From positions 29,303,001 to 29,367,000 of the forward strand of contig CM076147.1 of assembly GCA_038025085.1 (NCBI GenBank): 64,000 bases of DNA, read 5' to 3'. Position numbers and translations under genes: made by a program. The notes under the pieces are model-generated. The model searched no databases and had not been told where the DNA came from. It saw only the letters and a list, made by a program, of their open reading frames with translations. This document shows positions 39,201-50,794 of this stretch, piece after piece; the stretch's first letter is position 1; each line of letters opens with the position of its first letter. This stretch comes from Tetragonia tetragonoides. Lineage: Eukaryota > Streptophyta > Magnoliopsida > Caryophyllales > Aizoaceae.

Positions 39201-39800
39201 CGTATTTAATTTTCCAAGTGAACATGCAGTGCAAGGGAGTTCACCAAATCTTGGTACCCGGATATTGTTTAGGGGGTGTCCGATTGAACTTTTAATTATT
39301 TTAATCATCATACTTGTGCCAGGATGACCTAAACGGTCAAGCCACAGAGAGCATAATTTTTGGTTGTCCACCAATTGTTTGGACACCACATTAATTTCAA
39401 TGGAATTAATGTACGTGTAGTACAGTCCTGAGGAGTACGCTGACATTTTCTCGTAAACAACTTTCTTGCCAGTTTTAACCAAAGTAAGACACATGTACTC
39501 CTTATAATTTTCAGTCATGGTTTCCACGTGGTAACCATTTTGACGCACATCTTTAAAACTTAACAAGTTTCTTTGAGATTTACTCGAATATAGTGCGTCT
39601 TTTATCTCAATTTTTGTCTCCATTGGGAGTACAACACACACTTTTCCCGATCCTTCAATTAATCTTGCAACACCGTCAATGGTGTTAACATTAGCCTTGA
39701 CTGGTATCAAGTGAGTGAAGTAAACTTTGTTCCTCAGGATTGTGTGTGTTGCAGCACTATCAATTAGACATTGTTCTCCAATTCCATTTTGGTAATCCAT
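36259..39800 (-). pseudogene. pol of the short-LTR copia element, broken
   Basis: The longest open part (39800-37839, 653 codons) holds a protease with DSAATH at the active site, the GAG-pre-integrase finger (LDRLGHPG...CTACSLGK) and the integrase core (LIDASTRW, RLDNAGEF, TQNGLAESLIKRL). A TGA near 37839 interrupts the frame. Reverse transcriptase then appears in successive frames (37811-37497, 37534-37274, 37307-37080), with YVDDLNIIG near 37240-37266. RNase H ends at 36259 (36259-37155 frame). Frame changes therefore lie near 37530, 37290 and 37130. The clustered frameshifts in the RT contrast with the intact integrase half. Confidence 0.9.
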
Positions 39801-39992
39801 ATCTTCAATAGAAAATAAATATCAGATTAGAGATTAATTAAACACACTGATTTTATTTTGAGATACAAAACTATTACATCTATTAACATTCTATGCTTCT
39901 TAAAGCATTTATTTTAAGATAAATAACTCAAAACAAACATAGTTAAAAATACTTAATTAATACATTTTAATTAAGACGATCTTATATAATGT

Positions 39993-40944
39993 TTAGTTTG
40001 GCAAGGTCTTCCTCATTATTATCCATGAAATAATCAGAAATGTCGAGGGTTGGTGCATTCTGTGGCGCCTGATCCACAAAGTTGGCTTCAACAGCTTTCC
40101 CCTTATTTTTCTGGGCAGCTTGATATAACTCCACCAAATGTTTGGCGGTGCGGCATTCTTTCGCAAAATGGCCTTTAATGCCGCATTTAAAACATGTGAC
40201 CTTTTGCTTCCCAATTGGTCCACTTTCTTGGTGGTTTATTTGTTTGCCCTTTCTTTTAAACTGGCGTCGTTGGCCTTTGCTGAAACCTTTGCCTTGATAT
40301 TTATTATTTTTCTGTTAGCGCCCTTGATTGCCAATTTGGGTGGCATTTGCCTATGGTACTGCACTAGTTCCAGCGGGCCTCATGTTATGATTCTGAAAGA
40401 GCAATTGATTATTCTGCTCAGCCACCAATAGCACAGATATCAGATCAGAGTATTTTTTGAAACCTTTTTCTCGATATTGCTGCTAAAGTAGCACATTAGA
40501 AGCGTGCATGGTGGAAAATGTCTTTTCAAGCATGGCATACTCAGTGACATTTTGCCCACATAACTTCATTGATGAAGTTATTTATAACAGAGCAGAATTA
40601 TATTCGCTAACAGACTTGTAGTATTGAAACCTCAGATTAGCCCATTGATACATGGCTTGTGGCAATAAAACTTGTTCTCTATGCCCATATCTCTCATGGA
40701 GATTTTGCCACAATTTTTTTGGGTCTTCAACCATGAGGTATTCATTTTTCAAGTCCTCATGCAGGTGGTGCTTTGAGAAAATAATGGCCCTAGCCTGATC
40801 TTCTTCTGAGGCATTATTATCTTCTTCAATGGTTTTCCTAAGTCCATTAGCTTTCAAGTGTGCAAGGGCATCAACCTTTCATTTGTAGTAGTTCTTTCCA
40901 GGCACATCAAGGATTTCAAATTCTCTCTCAGCAATGCTTACCAT
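39993..40944 (-). pseudogene. gag of the short-LTR copia element, broken
   Basis: ATG at 40944 begins 'MVSIAEREFEILDVPGKNYY'. A TGA at 40879-40881, where Trp is likely, stops it after 21 residues; the same frame resumes to 40582. The zinc knuckle CFKCGIKGHFAKEC lies near 40155-40200, in a stretch no longer joined to the first part by one frame. It is a copia Gag by position and content. Confidence 0.78.
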
Positions 40945-41686
40945 TTTTTCTGATTAGAAACAAATTATTAAAGTTAATAAAAATTTAAGACACATTTTGT
41001 TATAAATAAATTATTGTGCATTTAGATATCACCACGGGAATGAAGCCGTAGTGGTCCGAGACTCCTGACGCTCAGTCAAAAGTCAGGGGTTTGAAAACCC
41101 GTCGGTACAAAATATAAAATAAACAATAATTTTATTTTCTTGTTTATTGGCTAATCAATAAACATTTTCTTTATTGTCTTATTGGAACCTGCAAAACAAA
41201 TGTTAATTCCAACTAATAAAGCAGATAAACTTTGATCTTAAAAGATCCTGCAGAACAAATATTAGTTATCAAATATACTAGTAAATATTTGACGTAATAC
41301 GTCATTGGTACACAAATATATTAGTCCAATTTCATTCCATAAGCATAATCCCATACAGTGGGTCAATAGTCCAAAAGTAACAAATACGTAAACTGATTAC
41401 TTCTTGGTCAAACTTTACTTTTTCTACATTCATTTAATAGCGTAGGGCCTTGTTTTATTTTCTTACTCAAAATCACATCCCAAATAAATTTCACGTGCAT
41501 GATTTTCTTCACTTTGCCAACACTTACTGACACTCTATATTTTATTTAGTGATCAGTACGGTTTGTACTTTGCTCTTCTACTGTTGTTTTCGGTTCCGAT
41601 TTTATTTGTGACTAAATTATCACCTATCTTGGTGGTTGGTCATTTGGATTTTGTGGGTTCGATAATGACTCAGATTTGGAGCCGCA
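40945..41686. other. Leader region of the copia element without recognised coding content
   Basis: This lies between the extra leader ORF and gag (minus strand). At 41035-41115 the plus strand carries a tRNA-like stretch ('gtagtggtccgagactcctg' and later 'gggtttgaaaaccc'), too irregular to call a tRNA. Confidence 0.4.
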
Positions 41687-42073
41687 CTATACATGATGGC
41701 GGCTCACATTTTCGGGTTCTTTGGGGCAACCGGTGAGGTGATCTCGGCAGAGCCAATCTCGCCCTCTTCCTTTTCTCGTTTTCTGTTGTTGGACGGACCT
41801 GGATCTTGACAACGGTCGAGCCTCGGCTCTACTGGGTTGTCGTTCAGGTTTATAAAAAACAGGTTTAGGAGGTGGTGGTTGCGGTTCATTGGCTCGGGAG
41901 GCTTCTCCAGACGTCAACGTACTAGTCGACGTGAGATTTGGTTGTGGTTGGGGTATGATATTCGGGTAAGGGACGGTACCGAAAGGTACGTGGTTTCGCT
42001 CAATAATGAGGTATACGGGTGAGTAGTAAATACCGGTTACGACAGTGTTGATCCCATTACTTTGGTGACTCAT
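41687..42073 (-). CDS. Extra leader ORF of the copia element, Pro/Arg-rich, 128 aa, unknown
   Basis: The ORF begins 187 nt downstream of the 5' LTR on the sense strand of the element, ahead of gag. The product has no domain I recognise. The N-terminal half is hydrophobic/Tyr-rich, the middle is Pro-rich (NIIPQPQPNLT, then QPPPPKP) and the C-terminal part is basic (ARPLSRSRSVQQQKTRKGRG). It is intact although gag and pol behind it are not. It may be an additional element protein, captured host sequence, or chance. Its ATG is the first sizeable start after the LTR. Confidence 0.35.
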   Translation of the reverse strand: MSHQSNGINTVVTGIYYSPVYLIIERNHVPFGTVPYPNIIPQPQPNLTSTSTLTSGEASRANEPQPPPPKPVFYKPERQPSRAEARPLSRSRSVQQQKTRKGRGRDWLCRDHLTGCPKEPENVSRHHV

Positions 42074-42622
42074 GGTGGTATCAAAACAAACGTAAAACTA
42101 TATGGCTAGAATATTTAATAATCTAGTTTTGAGTTTCTGATGTAGAGGATCCGAATTATATTCGGCAACTACAGAGCATAATACTTCAAAACTTAGAATA
42201 TTTTGGAATGAGTTTGTATTTTACCTTTTGAAGTTTGGTGCTAGGTGGTGCTGATAACCTGTTAAAAGATAGCTCAGAAAGGATGCTCAAAGTAGTGAAA
42301 GTATTCGTAGCTTTTTATTGCTTTCACTGGGTTGCTTTTCTTCGTAACAATATGGGCTATTTATAGGCAAAGCTCAAACCGAGATTTACTATACAATCAT
42401 AGTAAACTCTATTATTGCTTTGTTTTGAGCCATTCACCTAATTTACCCATGTGGGAATTACAACAACTAAAACTAAAAATTCTTTGTTGAAAGAGTTTTT
42501 TTCCTTGATAAAAAAATTATTATTGTTCCTTGCTAGACTCCTATTATTCAACTTTATATATTGATGTGATTAAATTTTTTTATTATTATATTGATTCTAA
42601 TAACGGATGATGATAAACAAGA

Positions 42623-42652
42623 ACCCGTGCATCGCACGAACACGAAATCTAA
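42623..42652 (+). repeat. Possible Helitron-type 3' end
   Basis: A small palindrome CCCGTGCATCGCACGA is followed after a few bases by CTAA and a T. This resembles the hairpin plus CTRR end seen at 62245-62283 and 63950-63976. No matching 5' end was found, so it may be an isolated remnant. Confidence 0.3.
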
Positions 42653-42880
42653 TATAACAAATAAAATTTAATAAGAGACAATGCATTAAATGATGTTCCC
42701 TTAATTTTTACTATTTTCAAAAAGTTGCATACTTTGTGGGACGGATGGAGTATCTTTTGAGTTCAATTGTGTTTGGACTCGGGAAAAAAATACTCATATA
42801 TAAATTTCAATTGTGTTAAAAACTTATTTTAATTTTAACTTACATTGTTTCAGAATCAAAGAAAATTCGATAGAATCGAA

Positions 42881-43353
42881 ATGCATGTTGATCCTCTTTG
42901 CCCTCATTGTGAACAAGCCAATGACGATTCCCATCATCTGTTGTTTGATTGTAGCTTCTCATGGAATGTTTGGGAGAGGATGGTCTAATGGGTACATGTT
43001 TGTAGATCCTGACTACTGTCTACAATAGGAGTAGGAGATTCACTGGCTACTTACAACCTGTAAATAAAGGAAAATGTGTCTGAGCTGCTGGGTTGAAAGC
43101 TTGTTTTGTAGAAATTGTTTACCACATCTGGATTGGGCGGAACACTAGATGTTTACATTAGGGATTAGTTACATAGGAAATTAGCTGTCTTGTTTTAATG
43201 CGTTGTGATTTTCTCTGTTTATTTGGTTATTCATCACCTGGCTACTTAGACATGTTGCTTTGGTTGGCAGCGTGTTTTTGAGTTTTAGTCGTTCTAACTG
43301 ATATCCTTTGATGATCGACTAATAAATTCAAATTACCAAAACAAAAAAAAAAT
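42881..43353 (+). pseudogene. 3' end of an L1-type LINE (zf-RVT region) with poly(A) tail
   Basis: From 42881 the plus frame reads 'DPLCPHCEQANDDSHHLL' then 'FDCSFSWNVW', the zinc-binding C-terminal region of plant LINE reverse transcriptases (zf-RVT). A following stretch (about 43105-43140) reads 'VYHIWIGRNTR', the usual next motif. Stops separate the two. The segment ends in an AT-rich 3' tail and an A run at about 43343-43353. It is a 5'-truncated, decayed copy. Confidence 0.75.
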
Positions 43354-44330
43354 TAAATGGCAACATGTATTATTTCAGGCAAAAATAATGCTACTACAAC
43401 AAATTCGAAAAGATTACTTAACTTGTTGATTAGATCCCTTTGATTGTCTTTTTATTTATTTTTTTGTTCTTGTATGTCATAAATTATCAATAAGCTTCAT
43501 AAGTTTATTTTTGATAGGATACTCATATTTTTGGGGGAGTTTGGATGTTGGCTTGTGGGGTGGTTATTGGCAAAATTGGATGTTTCACCAGTCCACCATC
43601 CAGTATTGGTGTTTGGATGTTAGATTGTGAGATTGGCTTGTGTTAAATTCAGGGTATTAAACTGTGTAAATTATATTAGTTGTTAATGATCTTGTATAGC
43701 TGACTATTTTGCTAACCTATAGAGTTTGTTATTCTTAGATGCTGACCTGTACAGTTTGCTACAGATTGTAATAGTTTGTTAGGAAGGTTGTTAGGACAGT
43801 CAGTTAGTTTGTACAGAGCTATGGCATACAGAGCTTTCCTATATAAGCTCAGTCCTGTATACATTGTAAATCAGATTGATAGTTTAACATCAACATAATT
43901 CCCTCTCTTATCTCTTTACACTTTCTCTCTCAAGCTTCATCAATGGTGATCCTGCTCAACATGGTATCAAAGCCTCCATTGATGAGTGCTTGAAGAACAT
44001 GAGTAAGTAGAGGAGACTGTTATCACATTCATCTTCTTCTATCAATCAATCAAACACTATTTCTCTTCTTTCGCGTTTTTTAATCAAATTCTTTGATGAA
44101 TTTCTCATTGAATCTGTTGAAGAATTTGATTCGAAATCCTAAGGAAAACTCTATTGATCATTTCAATCATCGAAATCTTGAATTGTTTCTTCAAGATTTC
44201 TAGCTCACATTTAAACACATTGCTCAATTCTTAATTCGATTCTCTGATTTGTTTCATCAGAAAATCAAGCTCATAATTTTCTTAGGATTTCAACTCTGAT
44301 AATCTGACATTTTTCTAACATTTTCATAAA

Positions 44331-45371
44331 ATGTCTTCTGAATCACAAACTCAAACTCGAGTTACTTTCACAGTTGTTCATGATCCTTTGTTCTTGCATC
44401 CTTCTGAGGGACCTGGATCCTTAGCTATTCAAGTGAAGCTTGTTGGAGCTGAAAACTACAGATCTTGGAAAAGATCCATGGAGATAGGTCTTGCAACAAA
44501 GAGAAAGCTTGGTTTCATAACTGGAACTGTTCTCATGCCTAGTGAAGCTGTCTATGCTAAGCAGTGGGACACCTGCAATAGCATGATTATTGCTTGGATG
44601 ATGAATTCTGTTTGCGAATCTATCTCCAAATCTATTCTCTATATGAACTCAACTAGGGAATTTTGGCAATCCTTAGAGAAGAGGTTTTCCATTAGCAATG
44701 GCTCAAGGAAATACAAGCTGAACAAAGGCACATATGAAGAAAAACAATCTGGTGCCTCCATCAATGATCACTACACAAAGATGAAAGGAATTTGGGAGGA
44801 GCTTGATGCAATGAATGAGTTGCCTAAACTAACTGTGATCACAGCTGAAATGCAAGCTTTTCTGGCTGCATTAAACAAGCAAAATGAAGAGCAGAAATTG
44901 TTTCAATTTCTTATTGGACTGGATGATCTCTATGGTCCTCAAAGAAGTCATCTGCTGCTTATGACTCCTCTTCCTTCAGTAGAGACTGCCTGTGCCATGT
45001 TACAACAAGAAGAATCACAAAAGGAGATACTCAATGCTAACAAAATGATGGTGGAATCTACTGCTTTGTACAACAAAACTTATGATAACAGAAGATCCGA
45101 TGAAGTGTGTGACAAATGTGGAAATAAAGGTCAGTCAAGGAACAGATGTTGGCAACTGATTGGTTACCCTAACTGGCATCCAAAGGTTGTACAATTTCCA
45201 CAGAAGAAAACCTTTGGCAACACTCAAGGAATCCAAAACAATTCTCAGAAATTTGGCAAAGGCAGGGAAAGAAATGATGGAAGAACACCTCACAGATTAG
45301 CTTCTAATGCTATGTTGGATTGTGATGCTGCTGCTGATAATTCCAGTGCAAGGATTGGAAATGCTGGTTGA
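44331..45371 (+). pseudogene. gag of the plus-strand copia element, ends at premature stop
   Basis: The 346-codon frame starts 370 nt after the LTR and has the UBN2-type Gag core ('ENYRSWKRSMEIGLATKRKL' early). The zinc knuckle reads CDKCGNKGQSRNRC: the histidine of CX2CX4HX4C is replaced by Gln, so metal binding is probably lost. TGA at 45369-45371 ends the frame, but the same frame continues into protease at 45468, so gag and pol were originally one polyprotein. Confidence 0.85.
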
Positions 45372-45467
45372 AGTGCTATTACTTTCACTCAAGAGCAATT
45401 TGAGCAATTTCTGCGGTTCATTCCTCAGAATAACAACAAACTCTTTGGCACTGACACTGAGGAACAG

Positions 45468-48400
45468 ATGAGTGATAACTTTGCATGTAATATTGTGTTA
45501 TGCTCTAATGCATCTTCTAGGACAGATTCTTGGATTCTTGACACTGGGGCTACAGATCATATGACATCTTGCCTAAATAAATTCTCTACATCTAAACTCC
45601 TCACATACAGACCTAAAATCACATTACCTAATGGTCAAACCACAGACATAACACACATAGGAAATATACACCTTGCTAATGAACTCATTTTGAATGATGC
45701 TTTGTGTGTTCCATCATTTAAATTCAACCTTTTATCTGTGCCTAAACTTCTCAAAAATACCAAATTTTATGTTGTGTTTTATTCCTCTTTTTGCCTTATA
45801 CAGGACTTTGTGTCCCAGAGGCTTAAAGGAATTGGCAGGGAACAAAATGGCTTATATTTTCTGCTTGACATGCCTCTTGCTCAAATTCATCCCGAATTGA
45901 ACAAGTCTGGTATTAATATCTCTGATGTTGCTGCATTTATTCACTCTGCTGCAATGTCTTCTAGTATTTCTTCTTTTTCAGTTGCTGCTACTTTGAAATT
46001 AGATTGTAAAAACAATAAATCTTCTGTGTATAGCTTATGGCATCACAGGCTAGGTCATCCTTCTGTAAATAAAATGAAATACATTCCTTGTGTTTCTGAT
46101 ATGATAAAGAATAAAGGTTCTGACATTTGTGTTGCTTGCCCTTTGGCAAAATTGGCAAAACTGCCTTTTTATTCTAGTATGTCTGAGTCTGATCACATTT
46201 TTGATCTTATACACATGGATCTTTGGGGTCCTTACAGAGTCCCAACTCACAGGAATATTAGATTTCTTATGACAATTGTTGATGATAAGAGTCAAGCTAC
46301 CTGGACTTTTCTTCTCCAGTGTAAGTCTCAAGCCCTTGCTACTCTACAAAATTTTTACAAATTTGTTGAAACTCAATTTCAGTGCAAAATAAGAACTATT
46401 AGGTCTGACAATGCACTTGAGTTTCATAGTGGCCCTTGTCAACTATTCTTCAATAAGCATGGCATTGTGCATCAAACCACTTGTGTGGACAGATCTCAGC
46501 AAAATGGGATAGTGGAGAGGAAGCACAGGCACATCTTTGACACAGCCAGGGCAATCAGATTTCATTCTGATCTTCCCATTGCCTATTGGGGTGATTGTGT
46601 GCTTGCTGCAACACACCTCATCAACAAACTACCAACACCTGTTCTTCACAACAAAACTCCTCATGAAATTCTTTTTAACAAACCCCCCTGCTTATGATCA
46701 TCTCAGGGTCATAGGTTGCTTGGCATTTGCTACTAACCCACAGTTGGGCACAGACAAGTTTAAACCCAGAGGTGTTCCATGTGTTTTACTGGGATACCCT
46801 AACACTCAAAAAGGATACAAATTACTCAATCTCCTCACAAATAAAACCTTTGTTTCCAGAGATGTTATTTTCCTGGAGCATATCTTTCCTTTTCACAACA
46901 AAAGCCAGACTCAATACCTCCAACCCATCCCTCCCTTAATGCTTGTGCAGCCTCCACAGTTCTTTGATGATGATTTCTTCTTCTCTTCTGATTTTCCTCC
47001 TGCTGCAAACTCTCCTGCAGTGTCTCCTACTCACAGTAATGTTCCTCACAATGATACTCACACTGAGGTCCAGTCCTCTCAGTCTCATGTTACTTCTGAT
47101 CCTGTGTCAGTTCCTGATTCTGTGTCTTTTCCTGATCCTGTGTCTGTTCCTCAGTCTTCTTCTAATATTCCTAGGCACTCTTCTAGAGTTCATAAAAAAA
47201 ACCTGCATGGCTAGCAGAATATGTTAGTGGTTTTGTTTCTGCCAGTCCTTTACTTAATATTGAAAATAATTCTTCTTTTCCCACTGCAAACTTAGCTTTT
47301 GCAAATAATGTTACCACCACATCTTTAAAACCTTTAGTTTCATGACTTCCCTTACCACCACCAAAGACCCTACATCCTTTTATGATGTTGTTACACAACC
47401 CCAGTGGTGTGAAGCCATGAATAAAGAGTTGAATGCTTTGGAAATAAATGGAACATGGGGTATATGTGACTTGTCATCTGATAAGAAGGCCATAGGCAGT
47501 AAATGGCTCTACAAAACTAAATATAACTCAGATGGTACACCTGAGAGGTGCAAGGCTCGTCTGGTCATTCAAGGAAACAGACAAAAAAAGGGCATAGACT
47601 ATGAGGAAACTTTTGCACCAGTAGCAAAAATGACAACTGTTAGAGCTCTTTTAGCTGTAGCTGCTATGAGTGGATGGCATACTTGCCAAATGGATGTCAC
47701 AAATGTTTTTCTCCATGGTGACTTGTTAGAGGATGTTTACATGACTTTGCCACAGGGTTACAGTTCTCATGGTGATAGGTTTCCTAGTCAGGGGAAGTGT
47801 TGTCATGGTTTCACTAGTCAACCTTCAACCAAAGTATGCAAGCTCAAGAAGTCCCTTTATGGTTTAAAGCAGGCTCCTAGGCAATGGTTTGCCAAGCTAT
47901 CATCTGCTCCCATCTCATTTGGTTTTGATCAGTCTAAATCTGATTACAGCTTGTTTACTAGGCAGAGTGGAAGCTCTTTTACTGTTGTTCCTGTATATGT
48001 TGATGATATGCTTGTCCCCTAGAAATAATCTTAAGGATATTGAGGCAGTGAAGCAACTTCTCAGCACTCAATTCCACATGAAAGACCTTGGAGAATTAAG
48101 ATATTTCCTTGGGTTAGAGATAGCAAGATCTGAACAAGGGATATTTGTATCTCAAAAGAAATATGTCACTGATTTGTTGGAAGAAAACAAACTCACTAAA
48201 GCAAAGTCTTTCCAGCTACCTCTTGATCAACATACTAAGCTCACTGCAGACATGGGAATACCTCTCTCAGATGCAGAACCCTACAGAAGGATCATAGGGA
48301 AACTAATTTATCTTACAATCACTAGACCTGACATTAATTATTCAGTACAGTTGTTAAGCCAATTCATGCAAAATCCCTCATCTGCACACATGGAAGCTGC

Positions 48401-48947
48401 AATACATGTTCTCAGATATTTGAAAAAGAATCCAGGACAAGGAATTTTAATGGCACATAGTTCTGCTGCACACTTAACAGCATTCTGTGACTCTGACTGG
48501 GCATCCTGCCCAATGTCCAGGAAATCTACTGCTGGTTATTGCATTCTTTTGGGAAATTCTCCAGTATCTTGGAAGTCTAAAAAGCAACATGTTGTTGCTA
48601 GATCCTCAGCTGAAGCTGAGTACAGGTCCATGGCCCTAACATTATGTGAAGTGACATGGCTAGCAAGTCTCCTAAAGGATCTAGGGTTGAACAAACTTGC
48701 TCCAGCTGATCTGAAATGTGACAATCAAGCTGCCTTGTACATTGCAGCCAATCCTGTATATCATGAGCGCACCAAACATATAGAAGTGGACTGCCACTTC
48801 ATCAGAGACAAGATCAAAGAGGGCCTGATCAAGACATCTTATGTACACACCACTCAGCAACTTGCTGATGTCTTGACCAAGATACTGTCAGTTGATCAAC
48901 ATCACAAACTTCTTGCCAAGTTGGAAGTCACTGACCCTCCAACTTGA
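45468..48947 (+). pseudogene. pol of the plus-strand copia element, three frameshifts
   Basis: Protease (ILDTGATDHM, about 45540) and GAG-pre-integrase (WHHRLGHPSVNK) are followed by the integrase core (IVDDKSQATW, IRSDNALEFH, QQNGIVERKHR) in one frame to 46697. The frame changes at a C6 run near 46684, again at an A8 run near 47194, and again near 48015 just after the reverse transcriptase motif YVDDMLV. RNase H (CDSDWASCP..., SSAEAEYRSM) and the closing 'LADVLTKIL' complete it at 48947. Two of the three frame changes sit in homopolymers, so slippage is the simple explanation; sequencing error is an alternative. Confidence 0.9.
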
Positions 48948-49576
48948 GGGGGAGTGTTAAATTCAGGGTATTAAACTGTGTAAATTATATTAGCTGTTAA
49001 TGATCTTGTATAGCTGACTATTTTGCTGACCTATAGAGTTTGTTATTCTTAGATGCTGACTTGTACAGATTGTAATAGTTTGTTAGGAAGGTTGTTAGGA
49101 CAGTCAGTCAGTTTGTACAGAGCTTTCCTATATAAACTCAGTCCTGTATACATTGTAAATCAGATTGATAGTTTAATATCAACAGAATTCCCTCTCTTAT
49201 CTCTTTACACTTTCTCTCTTAAGCTTCATCAATGGTGATCCTGCTCAACAGCTTGTGGGTTCCCACATGCCAACTTTTGAAAAGCCAAGGAGGTTAGCTT
49301 ATGGGTATTGGCTGGTGGCATTAATGTAGTCCAATGACATAATAGTCCAAGACTTTCAATTATTTACTTCTATGCCATCAAATTCCTCAATCATATGAAT
49401 ATCCTTACATATCATTTTACATATAACCAGCTAATGTAACCAACCAATGCTACCAAACATCTCTTTCCAAACATCAAATGTTACCAGCCGGTCAAATCAA
49501 CTAACAATACCAGCCATCGACCACCAGTCACCAGCCAACAACTAATGTCACCAAGCAATTGCCAAACAGAGTCTTT

Positions 49577-49946
49577 GTGTTATTGAAACGTTAAGGCTAC
49601 TCACTCACCTTAGCTTGAATTTTTACATGGTCGTTATAATGGTAGACTTGGAGAAGGTATAGTTTCTTGAAACTCCCAAAGTTGACCGGTACAAGTCAAC
49701 ATCAAATCTAGATGTAGGTTAGGAAGAGTGATTTGTCAATTAGAATATTATTGATCTAATCAAATCAAACCGGTCCAAACTAATCATTGATTGTGTATTT
49801 ATTTCGTATCCAGGTATGTCTGTCACAAATATGCTGACCCATTGAATGATCCAGTGAAGACCATATAAGAGCCGAAGCGTGTATGTAAGGCAGCTAATTT
49901 ATTTCATTTCATTTAACTACCACAACCAAAAGTTTCACTTTGCTAA
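49577..49946. other. Intergenic DNA, no gene seen
   Basis: No coding or RNA feature supported. The last bases (49944-49946, TAA) are the target duplication of the next element. Confidence 0.45.
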
Positions 49947-50791
49947 GGGTGTGTAAGAACTGAACTTTGTTGAATTGAATTGAATTAGATTAAACTGAAC
50001 ACTATTTAAATGAACCGGTTATTAATTCAGTGGAAAAAAACCTTTATTTTTCCTTATTTTGGGGTCTCTATCTTAGTATAATCCTTGGTTTTCCTTTCTA
50101 CGTATTACAAGATCCGCATAAGAAACTCCCTCCTAAAACAAAATATAATGGCATAAGCTAAGACAACAATATCGTATTGGAAACCAAAAATCATAAATGC
50201 ACAAAAGAAGTATACTGCTATAACATATGTGAGGTAAAGTTGAAGTAAAAGCTCTGGAATACAATATGATTGAGTTCTTTAAAGTTAAACTGAATTGAAC
50301 TGATGAATTGAACTGAACTAACTAAGCAGAATTCAATTCAACACCAATGAACTAAACTAAATTAACACCATTTGACGTATGAGACAAAATGTGTTTTCCT
50401 GAACTGAACATCACTGAACTGAGCTTAACAACACTAAACTAAGGCTCTGTTTGATTCACCTTAATTTTACTTAAATTCAGTTCAGTTCAGTCCAGTTCAG
50501 TTCAGTTCAGTTCATGTGTAACTTTAGCACTCATATAACTTTTTATTCCGAAATAATTTCATGATGATATGTATGTCATCGGAAAGATCTCAAAGCATAC
50601 TTTCAAATGAGTCCAATATTGACTATGTTTGGACAAATTTTAAATGGTTAACAATCAAGTTTAAAAAATTATTTCAGTTCAGTTCAGTTCAGATCAGTTT
50701 TATCCAGGTAAATCAAACGGAACCTGAACTTAAAACCACTGAACTACTGAACTTAAAACCACTGAACTGCATAATCGGGTCTCCTCACACC
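49947..50791. mobile_element. CAGTT-family MITE, 845 bp, hosting a second MITE
   Basis: It is flanked by TAA (49944-49946 and 50792-50794). The left end is GGGTGTGTAAGAACTG; the right end reads GGTGTGAGGAGACCCG after reverse complementation. Arms contain many 'ttgaattgaa' and 'actgaactgaac' words. A complete smaller element (50443-50724) sits inside. Confidence 0.55.
50443..50724. mobile_element. MITE with CAGTT repeats nested in the 845-bp MITE
   Basis: Ends are GGCTCTGTTTGATTCACCTT and, reverse-complemented from the right, GGTTCCGTTTGATTTACCTG. Next to each end is a block of 'ttcagttcagttcagtt', in inverted orientation. Flanks are TAA (left) and TGA (right), consistent with one substitution in a 3-bp duplication. 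Confidence 0.65.
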
Positions 50792-50794
50792 TAA

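Larger units (their letters stand above)
35817..42465 (-). mobile_element. Ty1/copia LTR retrotransposon (minus strand) with short LTRs
   Basis: The LTRs are 35817-36022 and 42260-42465, 206 bp each, starting TGTT and ending AACA. The target duplication ACTAA is perfect (35812-35816 and 42466-42470). On the plus strand CTCCCCCT at 36023-36030 is the polypurine tract of the minus strand. After the 5' LTR the minus strand reads GGTTATCAGCACC, the probable primer site. The LTRs differ at about 5 of 206 positions, so insertion is fairly recent. The leader between 5' LTR and gag is about 1.3 kb, long for a copia element, and holds an extra ORF. Gag and pol are present but broken by stops and frameshifts. 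Confidence 0.94.
43641..49250 (+). mobile_element. Ty1/copia LTR retrotransposon (plus strand)
   Basis: The LTRs are 43641-43961 (321 bp) and 48955-49250 (296 bp), both TGTTAAATTC to CTCAACA. The target duplication GCTTG is perfect (43636-43640 and 49251-49255). The primer site TGGTATCAAAGCC starts directly at 43962, and the purine tract GAGGGGGAG abuts the 3' LTR. The 3' LTR lacks two small blocks present in the 5' copy (about 10 and 15 bp), and roughly 8 substitutions separate them. Gag and all pol domains are present in copia order, but one stop and three frame changes disable translation. Confidence 0.95.
43533..49573. mobile_element. Inverted-repeat (Harbinger-like) element split by a copia element
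   Basis: The left end GGGGGAGTTTGGATGTTGGC and the right end, reverse-complemented, GACTCTGTTTGGCAATTGC are related, with TTT on both outer sides (43530-43532 and 49574-49576). Subterminal arms are rich in 'ggctggt/accagcc', as in the element at 11321-12168. Removing the copia insert leaves about 430 bp. Confidence 0.5.

Noticed and set aside
41035..41115. tRNA gene candidate
   Set aside because: A- and B-box-like strings are present but no complete cloverleaf or paired acceptor stem could be drawn.
50480..50520. CRISPR-like short repeats (CAGTT arrays)
   Set aside because: Units are contiguous without unique spacers, inside a MITE of a plant genome.
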